This document shows positions 6,213-12,942 of a DNA stretch of 12,942 nucleotides, one piece after another. The position numbers and the translations under genes were made by a program. Source of the DNA: Prevotella sp. UBA4376 (GTDB lineage Bacteria > Bacteroidota > Bacteroidia > Bacteroidales > Bacteroidaceae); contig DGRY01000023.1 of assembly GCA_002391185.1 (NCBI GenBank), positions 1-12,942 of the forward strand, in the 5' to 3' direction. Positions within the stretch are counted from its first letter, which is position 1, and each line of letters opens with the position of its first letter. The notes under the pieces were generated by a model, which saw nothing but the letters and a program-made list of their open reading frames with translations, did no database searches and had not been told where the DNA came from.

Positions 6213-6353
6213 TTATGTCGATGCACCAACTGGATTGCTGAGGTCATAGGTAAGCATTCCTGATGGAATCATATTTTGTAACTTGTATTCAATCTTCCCG
6301 AATATAGTGCGGCCATAAATATCTGTCTTGTCTGACTGCAAATCTGGATTCAT
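6213..6353 (-). pseudogene. Small ORF, probable C-terminal fragment of a lost gene
   Basis: The minus strand from ATG 6353 encodes 46 residues ending in TAA at 6213 (MNPDLQSDKTDIYGRTIFGK and onward to SNPVGAST). The same frame is open upstream of this ATG as far as the stop of the XRE remnant (6426), giving about 68 sense codons of protein-like sequence (AQISSFAIFRFWNSITYNKL). This looks like the tail of a larger gene whose front was deleted. I do not recognise the family. Because the small XRE regulator beside it resembles those next to restriction-modification genes, a restriction or methylase tail is one option. Confidence 0.4.
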
Positions 6354-6425
6354 AAGTTTTAGCTTATTGTATGTGATACTATTCCAAAATCGAAAAATAG
6401 CGAAGCTACTAATTTGGGCATAATT

Positions 6426-6591
6426 TTATTTTCTTACAAGTTCAGTATAATCGACTTCTAATAAGTCGGCAATTTTAATTAGGATTTCAAGCGTGGGTTG
6501 GGATTGGTTTGTACACCACTTTGAAACTGTTGTTGGGTCTTTCCAACTCCTTTGCAAGCCATCTGGCAGTTTTATTTTTTTCCACCAACAT
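6426..6591 (-). pseudogene. Frameshifted XRE-family HTH regulator
   Basis: In one frame the minus strand from ATG 6591 reads MLVEKNKTARWLAKEL. In another it continues KDPTTVSKWCTNQSQPTLEI and onward to LEVDYTELVRK, stop at 6426. Joined, these make the compact XRE helix-turn-helix seen in many Bacteroidetes (K-T-xx-WLAKELGKDPTTVSKW...). The join needs one extra base near 6541-6546, so a single-base deletion has broken the gene. The upper frame is open further to about 6617 without an ATG (FKIKV before the Met), and the real start may also have been lost. Similar small regulators commonly sit next to DNA methyltransferases or restriction enzymes; none is intact here. A sequencing error is the alternative. 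Confidence 0.7.
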
Positions 6592-6614
6592 GACTTTGAT
6601 TTTAAATTTGGGTG

Positions 6615-6622
6615 CAAATATA
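6615..6622 (-). promoter_or_regulatory. -7 box of the broken XRE gene
   Basis: On the minus strand TATATTTG (6622 to 6615) matches TAnnTTTG and would place the transcription start about 15 to 20 nt before the ATG at 6591. No -33 TTG is clear. Confidence 0.5.
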
Positions 6623-7232
6623 CAAAAAACCAATCAAATTACGATGATTTTACTCAAAAATATATAGATATTCTCCAATTTATTTGAAAAATATCATATT
6701 CTGTCATTACTATGGACTATTTTTTTTGACATTGACAAGATATGTACTCATCTTTCTTTTATGACCTCAGCATATCTTTCATATGTTGATAGGGAAAGCA
6801 TATAACGAACTACTTTTTAAACCGCTTTCTTCCATTGTATTGCCTACTCCAAATGTCAAAATCGAAAAATTTCCGTTGTTTTGCTTTTAGCGAAACTTGG
6901 CGGCACCTCGGTATAGCTCAAACAAGCTTGGCTCTACTCTCGGTTTGCACAAGCTTTCCATGTGAAGATTTGTTAAGTGGCATTTTCTTTCTTTTGTTTT
7001 CAATATCTCTGTTTCCAGTTTGCTTCTTTTACCGTTTTTGTCTTTTCAATATATCTGTGTATCAGTTACTTATGGACAATCAGCAGTTTTTGAAGAAGAG
7101 TATTATGATTGAGTTCTACGAATTCAAAATAAAGCAAGCTATGCATCTTGTTATTCCACTCGTTTCTATATAAACATAGATATTCTATTAGTTCTCACTA
7201 AATGTAGGACAATACACCATGATATAGGGTAA
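6623..7232. other. 610-bp gene-poor stretch
   Basis: No credible gene is found. A 112-codon plus-strand frame (6835-7173) reads as Phe/Ser/Cys-rich low-quality sequence with no recognisable domain. On the minus strand within about 6890-6964 there is a 24-codon ORF (MESLCKPRVEPSLFELYRGA...). Its DNA has the look of a dispersed Bacteroidales repeat, but I cannot confirm this. The rest is AT-rich. Confidence 0.45.
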
Positions 7233-7451
7233 TCATAGATTACCTCCTTTCCTTCTGCAATAGCTTGACATGCTGTGTACCATATCATCCATCGGCTGTG
7301 TATGCATAACATCATAATAATCATGTGCTACTTTTATTGCTCCATACTTTTTTAAATATAGATACGCCTCAGCATCAGTCATTGCGTGATGACTGGCAAA
7401 AGCAGCAATGAGTGCTACTATATATTCTGATATATCCTTTATGCTGGACAT
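7233..7451 (-). CDS. DUF3791-like small protein
   Basis: This 72-residue protein has the blocks of the DUF3791 family as I recall them: a helical start with LIAAFASHHAMTDAEAYLYL (residues 14-33), YGAIKVAHDYYDVMHTQPMD (36-55) and a C-terminal YCRRKGG (64-70). Length fits the family (about 65 to 75). In Bacteroidetes and Firmicutes, DUF3791 genes are commonly paired with a DUF3990 gene and are suspected to be part of a toxin-antitoxin-like module. No DUF3990 partner lies within this window, so this copy is an orphan or a remnant. It is a lone minus-strand gene more than 600 bp from its nearest neighbours on either side. Family assignment is from memory of motifs, not a search. Confidence 0.65.
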   Translation of the reverse strand: MSSIKDISEYIVALIAAFASHHAMTDAEAYLYLKKYGAIKVAHDYYDVMHTQPMDDMVHSMSSYCRRKGGNL

Positions 7452-7781
7452 TGTTTATGCAAACTTTGTTTGTAAAATTACAAATATTAATTGAAAGTTG
7501 GTGTAAATACCTTGTTAAATTTAACCAAAAGCATCAAAAAGGCATATTTTGCCACCTATAGTAAGTTTTTATATTGTATAATTTTGATGCTCCACTCGTT
7601 TTCAGGTTTTACTCGCAAAAGTCTATGGTGAGATTAACATAGAAGAACCTATGTCGAATATGAATGCAAAACATTTTCTCTCGTTATGGTTTATTTAGGC
7701 ACAGAATATTACGATTATCGTATCGTTTTCTTGTTTTAGATTATTTTCGGAATAAATCATGAATGTGGATATAATTGAATC
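7452..7781. other. Intergenic stretch with inverted repeats
   Basis: No gene is seen. A perfect 9-bp inverted repeat (GCATCAAAA 7531-7539, TTTTGATGC 7582-7590) encloses a smaller one (GGCA...TGCC near 7541-7553). A 6-bp palindrome occurs at 7637-7654 (ACATAG/CTATGT). The first could be a weak hairpin; none has a T-run typical of terminators. Confidence 0.4.
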
Positions 7782-7803
7782 ATGTGTCGAAAAGTGTAGT
7801 GAA
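7778..7803. repeat. Solitary outlying copy of the 33-bp repeat
   Basis: These 26 bases match the end and start of the 33-bp unit at 7985-8168 exactly (AATC followed by ATGTGTCGAAAAGTGTAG). The copy lies 203 bp before the array, not a multiple of 33, so it is separated by inserted sequence and is not simply a diverged array. Confidence 0.75.
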
Positions 7804-7952
7804 GGGAAGCCTCTCCCATCCTCAATAGTCTTTACACCCCTTTCACTTCCCCCGTTCCCGGGGGACAGAAACCCCAGTAGGGAAGGGCTAACCAACTTGC
7901 TTGAGTTGCTTGCTGCAAAAGTTTAATGATTTTAAAAAACAAAGTTAAAAAT
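7804..7952. other. Spacer with C/G-rich hairpin
   Basis: The stretch contains runs of C and G including the hairpin CCCCCG/CGGGGG (7849-7854 with 7859-7864). It resembles a degraded form of the C-rich repeat at 8191-8250, a sequence type often seen between genes in Bacteroidales. No gene is visible. Confidence 0.45.
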
Positions 7953-7985
7953 AGGGTGAACGTATCAGCGTTCACCCTTTATTTA
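7953..7985. terminator. Bidirectional intrinsic terminator
   Basis: A perfect 10-bp stem AGGGTGAACG/CGTTCACCCT (7953-7962, 7969-7978) with a 6-nt loop is followed by TTATTT on the plus strand and by ATTTTT on the minus strand. It could end transcripts from either side, although no gene lies directly next to it. Confidence 0.72.
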
Positions 7986-8168
7986 TGTGTCGAAAAGTGT
8001 AGTGAAATGGCAAAAATATGTGTCGAAAAGTGTAGCGGAATGGCAAAATCATGTGTCGAAAAGTGTAGTGAAGTGGCAAAAACATGTGTCGAAAAGTGTG
8101 GTGAAATGCCAAAATCATGTGTCGAAAAGTGTAATGGAATGGCAAAATCATGTGTCGAAAAGTGTAGT
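7985..8168. repeat. 33-bp minisatellite, five full copies and one partial
   Basis: Units start at 7985, 8018, 8051, 8084, 8117 and 8150 (last one about 19 bp). The first 16 bases (ATGTGTCGAAAAGTGT) are identical in all six copies and in the outlier at 7782; all differences fall in the second half. The unit length is a multiple of three, so two plus-strand frames stay open (11-residue repeats CVEKCSEMAKS or VSKSVVKWQKH), but this follows automatically and is not evidence of a protein. It is not a CRISPR array because the would-be spacers are nearly the same. The strict half-unit conservation suggests a binding site or a recent slippage expansion. Confidence 0.88.
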
Positions 8169-8190
8169 TTAGTCTTGTCAGTTTAGTTAG

Positions 8191-8250
8191 CCCCCTCCTT
8201 TTGGAGGGGGATGGGGGAGGTTTCCTCTTGGAGGGGGATGGGGGAGGTTT
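8191..8250. repeat. C/G-rich tandem repeat with hairpin, downstream of the GH43 gene
   Basis: A perfect 8-bp hairpin CCCCCTCC/GGAGGGGG (8191-8198, 8203-8210, loop TTTT) runs into two identical 23-bp copies (8201-8223 and 8228-8250). The second ends one base inside the stop codon of the GH43 fusion gene. On the minus strand this C-rich tract directly follows the gene and may act in transcript termination or 3' stability. The same type of sequence is a frequent intergenic repeat in Bacteroidales, by recollection. Confidence 0.7.
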
Positions 8251-10409
8251 TACTTCGCTAACTTGTTCTTATCAATTCTCCAGCCCTTGCGCTGAAGGAT
8301 GCCTGGCTGCTCGCCCTGGAACATCTTGGCAGCGTTGTTGTCGCCCTTTAGCTGCCAGTTGAGCCATGCGATGGCTGGAAAACGGAATTCGCCGCCGTGA
8401 GCTTCGCGGTAGGTGCCGCCATGACCAACGGGGTAGTTGATGGCTATGGCTGGAACATTGTCGATGCGACGGAAATCGTCCATACCGTTCTCGTATGCAA
8501 TATCGGTTTTGTCGCCAAGGATATAGATGATTGGTGCATGCACCTTCTTTAGCTGCTCCTTGCCTGGCATTGGCATTCCTGGCATGGCGATGTTAGGATC
8601 GAGAAACAATCCGCTGTTGCAAATCATATAGGCTGTGATGCGTGGGTCGGCACAGTTGTAGAGAGTTTGCAAACCGCCACACGACATACCCGAAGCGCAT
8701 ATTGCCTTGGTGTTCACCTTGTGGTAGAGTGGGCTTGATGGGTTGTTGTTTTGTGCTATGGCCCAGTCGATAGACTGCATTTGCTGTGCAGGTGTTGACA
8801 TTTCGCCCTGATAAGGCTTGTCGTTCTTTGGAATGAATCCTGTTGCTATTACAAGGTAGCCCTGAGATGCAATCTCGTTGAGAAACTTGTAGTGCTCCCA
8901 AGGTGAGTTGGTGCATGCGCCATTGCCCCATACGAGAACGGGCAGAGGGTTGGAAGCGTTGAACTTGCTGAGGTCTTGTGGCATGAACACGGTGTGAGCA
9001 GGCAGACTGCTTGTTTCTTTCATGATAGCTGGTTGTGCACCTGTACCACCGTTTTCAACGATGCGTGAATAAGAGGTGTAGTCGTTGGGCATGTTGCTAA
9101 GCTTCCACCAGTCGAGGTTGAAGAGGTTCTTGCCCTTTGCTCCCTTGAAGATGAAATAAAGGTCGTGGCAACCGCTGATGGCAGCTACCTTTGCTGCGAA
9201 GTTTTTGTATGTGTCTTCGCTGCCTGTGCTCTTGATGTTTACCTTGCCAAGAAGCTTGCCCTTGACGCCATCAATGCGCACCTCTATAGTTCCTCCCACA
9301 ACAGAAGCAGCATTGAAGGTGATGGTGTGAGCTGCCTTGCGACCGAAGTCAACATTGCGCAGCTTTATATATTCGTCGTTGTTGATGTTGGTAACTATGA
9401 TGTCCTCGACGCCACGCTTCACAGTCTTCAAGCCGTAGCCCCAAGCCATAGTCTCTGCTTCTACTCGCTGATATGGGTTGAAGGTGTTGGCTGGTTCGAT
9501 GGTTACATCTTTAAAATAAGGTGACTCAACGATGGTGCCATCTTCGTTGTAGTAGAGTGGGAATGCGCCCACGTTGCGACGCTCTTTGTGCTCTTTTACG
9601 GTGATGTTCTTCAAGTCGTAGTTAAGACCGAAACCATAGCTCTTGCCACGATAGTCGATGATACCAGGGTGATTGCCTCGTGTACGCTCGGTTGGAGCCA
9701 TAATATATCCCTTGAACTTCCATGGACCGAGTGGGTTGTTGCTCATGGCATAGCCAAGTCCCTCAGGACAGCAGGTTGAAGCATAAGCAAGATAGTAGTG
9801 ACCATTGCGCTTGTAGAACCAAGGACCTTCCTGATAGTGCTCTGGAATGTCGTGAAGCTTCATGATGTCGCTCTTGAGCGAAATCATATCATCGTTGAGC
9901 AGGGCACAATACACATTAGGGTTGCCCCAATAGAGATAAGCCTGCCCGTCGTCGTCGATGAACACAGATGGGTCGATGTCGTTCCAATGCTCTTTTTGCC
10001 ATGCAAGAGGTTTGCCAATAGGGTCTTTGAATGGACCATAAGGACTGTCGCTCACGAGCACTCCAATGCCATGCCCGTGGATAGGGCAATACATATACCA
10101 TTTGCCGTTGCGTTCAACAACACATTCTGCCCATGCGCCGTTCTCCTTGTCATTCCACTTGAAATCCTTGAGAGAAGCCACAGCACCATGATCCTGCCAG
10201 TTAACCATGTCGGTTGAGGTGTAGAGAAGCCAGTCGTACATCTTGAAACCTTCGGCATCATCCTCATCGTGAGTGGTGTATAGATAGATTGTGTCGCCGT
10301 GCACATAAGGTGCTGGGTCGGCGGTGTACTTGGTTTGAATGATTGGATACTGAGCCTGCACGCCAATGGCTGATGCAAGGAGTAAGGTTGATAGAATTGT
10401 TTTTTTCAT
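8250..10409 (-). CDS. Secreted GH43 - CBM6 - esterase fusion (hemicellulose degradation)
   Basis: This 719-residue protein has a signal peptide (about 1-19, cleavage after VQA). It is followed by a GH43 five-bladed propeller (about 22-310) with the three expected acids: base Asp31 (ADPAPYV), pKa modulator Asp146 (NDIDPSVF) and acid Glu194 (YQEGPWFYK). Residues 313-438 are a CBM6-type beta-sandwich (RVEAETMAWGYG; terminal LDWWKLS). Residues 440-719 are an alpha/beta hydrolase with nucleophile Ser576 in GMSCGG, a likely acid at Asp633 or Asp636 and His663 in GHGG. GH43 enzymes remove xylose or arabinose from xylan side chains; the esterase part probably cleaves acetyl or feruloyl esters of the same polymer, so one chain may carry both debranching activities. 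The substrate is inferred. No SusC/D genes are next to it, so it is not in a visible PUL. ATG at 10409 precedes the Lys-Lys signal start. Confidence 0.9.
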   Translation of the reverse strand: MKKTILSTLLLASAIGVQAQYPIIQTKYTADPAPYVHGDTIYLYTTHDEDDAEGFKMYDWLLYTSTDMVNWQDHGAVASLKDFKWNDKENGAWAECVVERNGKWYMYCPIHGHGIGVLVSDSPYGPFKDPIGKPLAWQKEHWNDIDPSVFIDDDGQAYLYWGNPNVYCALLNDDMISLKSDIMKLHDIPEHYQEGPWFYKRNGHYYLAYASTCCPEGLGYAMSNNPLGPWKFKGYIMAPTERTRGNHPGIIDYRGKSYGFGLNYDLKNITVKEHKERRNVGAFPLYYNEDGTIVESPYFKDVTIEPANTFNPYQRVEAETMAWGYGLKTVKRGVEDIIVTNINNDEYIKLRNVDFGRKAAHTITFNAASVVGGTIEVRIDGVKGKLLGKVNIKSTGSEDTYKNFAAKVAAISGCHDLYFIFKGAKGKNLFNLDWWKLSNMPNDYTSYSRIVENGGTGAQPAIMKETSSLPAHTVFMPQDLSKFNASNPLPVLVWGNGACTNSPWEHYKFLNEIASQGYLVIATGFIPKNDKPYQGEMSTPAQQMQSIDWAIAQNNNPSSPLYHKVNTKAICASGMSCGGLQTLYNCADPRITAYMICNSGLFLDPNIAMPGMPMPGKEQLKKVHAPIIYILGDKTDIAYENGMDDFRRIDNVPAIAINYPVGHGGTYREAHGGEFRFPAIAWLNWQLKGDNNAAKMFQGEQPGILQRKGWRIDKNKLAK

Positions 10410-10466
10410 TGTTTTTATTTATTATGTTTTTTGTGATTGCTATTTTCGCTATAGGTTTTGCGTTGG

Positions 10467-10474
10467 CAAATTTA
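10467..10474 (-). promoter_or_regulatory. -7 box of the GH43 fusion gene
   Basis: Read on the minus strand, TAAATTTG (10474 to 10467) matches TAnnTTTG, about 58 bp before the ATG at 10409. No -33 TTG is clear. It points away from the divergent rpoD promoter. Confidence 0.5.
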
Positions 10475-10577
10475 GTAAAAATATATATTGAATGTTTCTA
10501 TCCTTGTATCAAAAACTTGTTACTTCGTTTCATGCAACGATTATGGGTTAAAAATGTATAAATATAATAGACTGATA

Positions 10578-10608
10578 TTGCGACTTACATAATTAATTAT
10601 TACCTTTG
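10578..10608 (+). promoter_or_regulatory. Promoter of rpoD
   Basis: TACCTTTG (10601-10608) is a perfect TAnnTTTG -7 box, with TTG at 10578-10580 spaced 20 bp upstream as the -33 element. Transcription should start near 10615, leaving a leader of about 90 nt before the rpoD ATG at 10708. Confidence 0.75.
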
Positions 10609-10707
10609 CACACCTTTTAGCGATACATTGTGCTCAATGCGAAATAATAAACTGGCATTTTGTGCGTTATTAAAGGGTAACAAAAGTTTAAAAGACAGGT
10701 AAAAAGA

Positions 10708-11580
10708 ATGAGACAACTTAAAATTCAGAAGAGTATTACTAACCGCTCAAGCGAGGCATTGGACAAGTACCTCGTTGAGATTGGACGTGCACCACTTATT
10801 TCTATTGATGAGGAAATTGAACTTGCACAAAAAATCAAAAAGGGCGGTCGTGAGGGAGAGCGTGCCAAGGAAAAACTGGTTACTGCTAACCTGCGCTTCG
10901 TTGTGTCTGTGGCTAAACAGTATCAGCATCAGGGTTTGTCGCTTACCGACCTTATCGACGAGGGTAACATCGGTCTTGTGAAAGCTGCTGAGAAGTTTGA
11001 CGAAACACGTGGATTTAAGTTCATCTCATATGCGGTATGGTGGATTCGCCAGAGTATTCTCCAGGCTATTGCCGAGCAGAGCCGTATTGTGCGCTTGCCT
11101 TTGAATCAGGTAGGTTCGCTTAACAAAATCAACCGCGAAATCAACAAGTTTGAACAAGAGAACCAGCGTCGTCCATCATTGAGCGAGCTTGCTGGCGCAA
11201 CAAACATAGAGGAGGAGAAAATAGACCAGAGCCTTATGGCTGATAGTCACCACGTGAGTATAGATGCTCCTTTTCAGGATGGTGAAGACAACAGTATGGT
11301 CGATATTATGGCAGGTGGCGATGATAGCCGCACCGACCGACATGTTGACCACGAGTCAATGGCGCTTGAACTCGATACCGTGTTGCGCAAGGTGCTTAAG
11401 GAGCGCGAAATAACAATCATTCGCGAGTGCTTTGGTATTGCTTGTCATGAGAAGGGACTTGAGGAAATAGGCGATCAGCTCGGACTTACACGTGAACGTG
11501 TACGCCAGATACGTGAAAAGAGTATTGCCAAGCTGCGCGATAGCGGCTACTCAAAGATATTGATGAAATATCTGGGGTAA
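10708..11580 (+). CDS. rpoD: Primary sigma factor RpoD (sigma-70, short Bacteroidetes form)
   Basis: This 290-residue protein directs RNA polymerase to housekeeping promoters. Region 1.2 begins near residue 15 (SSEALDKYLVEIGRAPL). Region 2 spans about 58-128 with the core-binding and -7-reading helices (NLRFVVSVAKQY, DLIDEGNIGL, FKFISYAVWWIRQSI at 103-117). Region 3 is about 135-210, and region 4 about 222-285 ends in the HTH that contacts the -33 element (LEEIGDQLGLTRERVRQIRE, 251-270). Region 1.1 is absent, as in the roughly 285-residue Bacteroidetes primary sigma factor, which recognises the unusual TTG/TAnnTTTG promoters also found in this window. The gene has its own promoter and an intrinsic terminator, so it is probably transcribed alone. 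Confidence 0.95.
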   Translation: MRQLKIQKSITNRSSEALDKYLVEIGRAPLISIDEEIELAQKIKKGGREGERAKEKLVTANLRFVVSVAKQYQHQGLSLTDLIDEGNIGLVKAAEKFDETRGFKFISYAVWWIRQSILQAIAEQSRIVRLPLNQVGSLNKINREINKFEQENQRRPSLSELAGATNIEEEKIDQSLMADSHHVSIDAPFQDGEDNSMVDIMAGGDDSRTDRHVDHESMALELDTVLRKVLKEREITIIRECFGIACHEKGLEEIGDQLGLTRERVRQIREKSIAKLRDSGYSKILMKYLG

Positions 11581-11629
11581 TTTTAATATACACGTTGGAT
11601 TTGCAGGAACGTTTTAATTAGATACATCC

Positions 11630-11666
11630 AAAGGGAGGAGTCTCGAATGAGATTTCTCCCTTTTTT
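11630..11666 (+). terminator. Intrinsic terminator of rpoD
   Basis: The stem AAAGGGAG/CTCCCTTT (11630-11637, 11656-11663) has an inner TCTC/GAGA pairing and is followed by a T6 run. It lies 50 bp after the rpoD stop codon. Confidence 0.85.
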
Positions 11667-11796
11667 AATTACAAGTTACGAGTTACGAATTACAAATTAG
11701 TCGCTTCGCGATGTAGAATTAAGAATTACGACTTGTGAATTGCCAATTATTAATTCAAAATTAATTAATTAATTCGTAATTACAAATTCTTTTTTA
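11667..11796. repeat. AT-rich degenerate repeats between rpoD and purH
   Basis: Short words such as GTTACGA and AATTACAAATT recur in direct and inverted order (for example 11681-11699 and 11772-11789). This gives a low-complexity tract that could fold. Such tracts are common between Bacteroidales genes. Nothing else is visible here. Confidence 0.5.
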
Positions 11797-11804
11797 TAAC
11801 TTTG
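11797..11804 (+). promoter_or_regulatory. -7 box of the purH gene
   Basis: TAACTTTG is a perfect TAnnTTTG box, 32 bp before the ATG at 11836; the -33 element is not clear in the AT-rich tract. The downstream mreB has only a 27-bp gap to purH and may be cotranscribed. Confidence 0.65.
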
Positions 11805-11835
11805 CAGGCACAATTATATATAATGTACATAATAT

Positions 11836-12429
11836 ATGGCTGAAACAAAACAGATTAAGACCGCTCTTATCTCGGTCTTTCACAAAGATGGTCTTGAGGA
11901 GTTGCTCAAGAAACTTAATGAAGAAGGTGTTAAATTCCTAAGTACAGGTGGTACTCAGAGCTTTATTGAGTCATTGGGGTACGACTGCCAGAAGGTTGAA
12001 GAAGTAACCACTTATCCATCTATCCTGGGTGGTCGTGTAAAGACTCTGCATCCAAAAGTGTTTGGAGGTATCCTTGCCCGTCGTGACAACGAGGGAGACC
12101 AGAAGCAGATGAAGGAGTATGATATTCCTGCTATCGACCTGGTTATCGTTGATCTGTATCCATTTGAGCAGACTGTTGCCAGTGGTGCCAGTGAGGCTGA
12201 CATCATTGAGAAGATTGATATAGGTGGAATCTCTTTGATTCGTGCCGGAGCCAAGAACTTCAAGGACGTGGTTATCATTCCTTCAAAGAATGAATATGCC
12301 GAACTGCTTGAGGTGCTTAACAAAAAGGGCGCAAATACCGATATTGAAGACCGCAAGCACTTTGCTGAGCGCGCATTCGGTGTTAGCAGCCATTACGATA
12401 CAGCTATTCATAGCTGGTTTGCAAAATAA
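11836..12429 (+). CDS. purH: IMP cyclohydrolase (stand-alone PurH N-terminal domain)
   Basis: This protein catalyses the last step of IMP synthesis, ring closure of FAICAR, in the cytoplasm. The 197 residues contain only the MGS-like cyclohydrolase domain: KTALISVFHKDGL (8-20), STGGT (36-40), the GGRVKTLHPKVFGGILARR block (65-83), IVDLYPF (104-110) and IDIGGISLIRAGAKN (127-141), all hallmarks of PurH. Ordinary PurH is about 510 residues with a C-terminal AICAR transformylase, which is absent. The stop at 12429 is followed by a normal gap and mreB, so this is a stand-alone domain, not a visible truncation. The transformylase must be encoded elsewhere if the pathway is complete. Start at the ATG after a clear -7 box. 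The pairing with mreB is a genomic neighbour, not a functional link. Confidence 0.92.
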   Translation: MAETKQIKTALISVFHKDGLEELLKKLNEEGVKFLSTGGTQSFIESLGYDCQKVEEVTTYPSILGGRVKTLHPKVFGGILARRDNEGDQKQMKEYDIPAIDLVIVDLYPFEQTVASGASEADIIEKIDIGGISLIRAGAKNFKDVVIIPSKNEYAELLEVLNKKGANTDIEDRKHFAERAFGVSSHYDTAIHSWFAK

Positions 12430-12456
12430 TAATTAGAGAGAAAAAAACAAAATTCT

Positions 12457-12942
12457 ATGGGATTCTTTTCTTTTATTCAGGAAATAGCAATGGACCTTGG
12501 TACTGCCAACACCATCATTATCAGCGATGATAAGATTGTGGTTGACGAGCCATCAGTCGTTGCTCTTGACCGCCGCACAGACAAGATGATTGCCGTGGGC
12601 GAGAAGGCCAAGATGATGTATGAGAAAACTCACGACAACATTCGCACCATCCGTCCTTTGCGCGATGGTGTGATTGCCGACTTTACAGCCTGCGAGCAGA
12701 TGATGCGCGGCTTGATAAAGATGGTTCACACAGGTAGCCGTCTGTTCTCACCTTCGTTGAGAATGGTTATTGGTGTTCCTTCTGGTTCTACTGAGGTTGA
12801 ACTACGTGCTGTGCGCGACTCTGCTGAGCATGCCGATGGTCGCGACGTATATCTTATCTTCGAACCTATGGCTGCTGCTATTGGTATCGGTATTGATGTA
12901 GAGGCACCTGAAGGCAACATGATTGTTGATATCGGTGGCGGT
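12457..12942 (+). CDS. mreB: Rod-shape protein MreB, 5' part (cut by window end)
   Basis: The 162 codons present start at ATG 12457 and run off the window without a stop. They encode MreB, the bacterial actin homologue that forms membrane-associated filaments and guides cell-wall synthesis along the cell side. Visible motifs are the phosphate-1 loop DLGTANT (13-19), the conserved EPSVVALD (31-38), RPLRDGVIADF (66-76), VIGVPSG (104-110), EPMAAAIG (136-143) and the phosphate-2 loop DIGGG at the very end. Full-length MreB is about 340 residues, so roughly half is present. The preceding gap to purH is 27 bp, suggesting cotranscription. mreC and mreD, the usual next genes, would lie beyond the window. 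Confidence 0.95.
   Translation, partial: MGFFSFIQEIAMDLGTANTIIISDDKIVVDEPSVVALDRRTDKMIAVGEKAKMMYEKTHDNIRTIRPLRDGVIADFTACEQMMRGLIKMVHTGSRLFSPSLRMVIGVPSGSTEVELRAVRDSAEHADGRDVYLIFEPMAAAIGIGIDVEAPEGNMIVDIGGG

Noticed and set aside
6426..6617. 63-codon reading of the XRE gene starting from TTG at 6617
   Set aside because: The start would lie inside the -7 promoter box, and the first 30 residues do not fit any HTH; the shifted frame restores the family pattern, so a frameshift is the better reading.
6835..7173. 112-codon plus-strand frame with hydrophobic middle
   Set aside because: There is no recognisable domain or promoter, composition is poor (runs of F, S, C, L), and it overlaps a likely dispersed repeat.
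7985..8168. CRISPR array
   Set aside because: The variable halves differ by only a few bases and are too similar to be spacers; unit and repeat lengths do not fit, and no cas gene is present.
7926..8186. 86-codon frame with 11-residue Cys-rich repeats (CVEKCSEMAKS)
   Set aside because: A 33-bp tandem repeat that lacks a stop in one unit stays open automatically; two frames are open at once, and the frame begins in front of a terminator hairpin with no promoter.
1..8249. A complete prophage or conjugative transposon
   Set aside because: No integrase, transposase, capsid, terminase, relaxase or att duplication is visible; only remnants and island-type genes are present.

Overview
The window looks like a chromosomal segment of a Bacteroidales bacterium, most likely Prevotella or a close relative. 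The evidence is several Bacteroidetes-type promoters (a TAnnTTTG -7 box), a 290-residue primary sigma factor of the short Bacteroidetes form, A-rich leaders without Shine-Dalgarno sites, a stand-alone PurH cyclohydrolase gene next to mreB, and a secreted multidomain GH43 xylan-type enzyme. Genus assignment is inference.

About 1 to 8200 is an accessory, island-like region. It holds: a non-coding block with a 127-bp multi-branched inverted repeat and eight iteron-like 9-mers; a VapE/VirE-family P-loop protein (486-1691, minus); two pairs of duplicated non-coding segments (A/A' and B/B') around a broken KilA-N gene and an intact Schlafen-AlbA_2 ATP-binding regulator (2636-4009, plus); a tightly packed three-gene minus-strand operon of unknown function (6161 to 4235); a frameshifted XRE regulator with a 46-residue ORF fragment behind it (6591-6213); an orphan DUF3791-type small gene (7233-7451); and a 33-bp minisatellite (7985-8168). 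Gene remnants, duplications and long gene-poor stretches point to repeated gain and loss, as in defence or mobile-element islands. No integrase, transposase, tRNA or clear att site is visible, so the borders cannot be placed.

About 8190 to the end looks like ordinary chromosome: a secreted GH43-CBM6-esterase fusion (minus), then on the plus strand rpoD, a PurH IMP cyclohydrolase domain protein, and the start of mreB, which runs off the window. The rpoD and purH genes have their own recognisable promoters, and rpoD has an intrinsic terminator.

The best candidate for an undescribed system is the operon at 4235-6161: a 413-residue protein with a conserved-looking His-rich GHDP...DT segment, followed by two small paralogous proteins that share a charged helical tail (24 of 53 residues identical without gaps), one of which has a glycine/alanine-rich, membrane-active-looking stretch. 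A defence or membrane-acting role is inference only.
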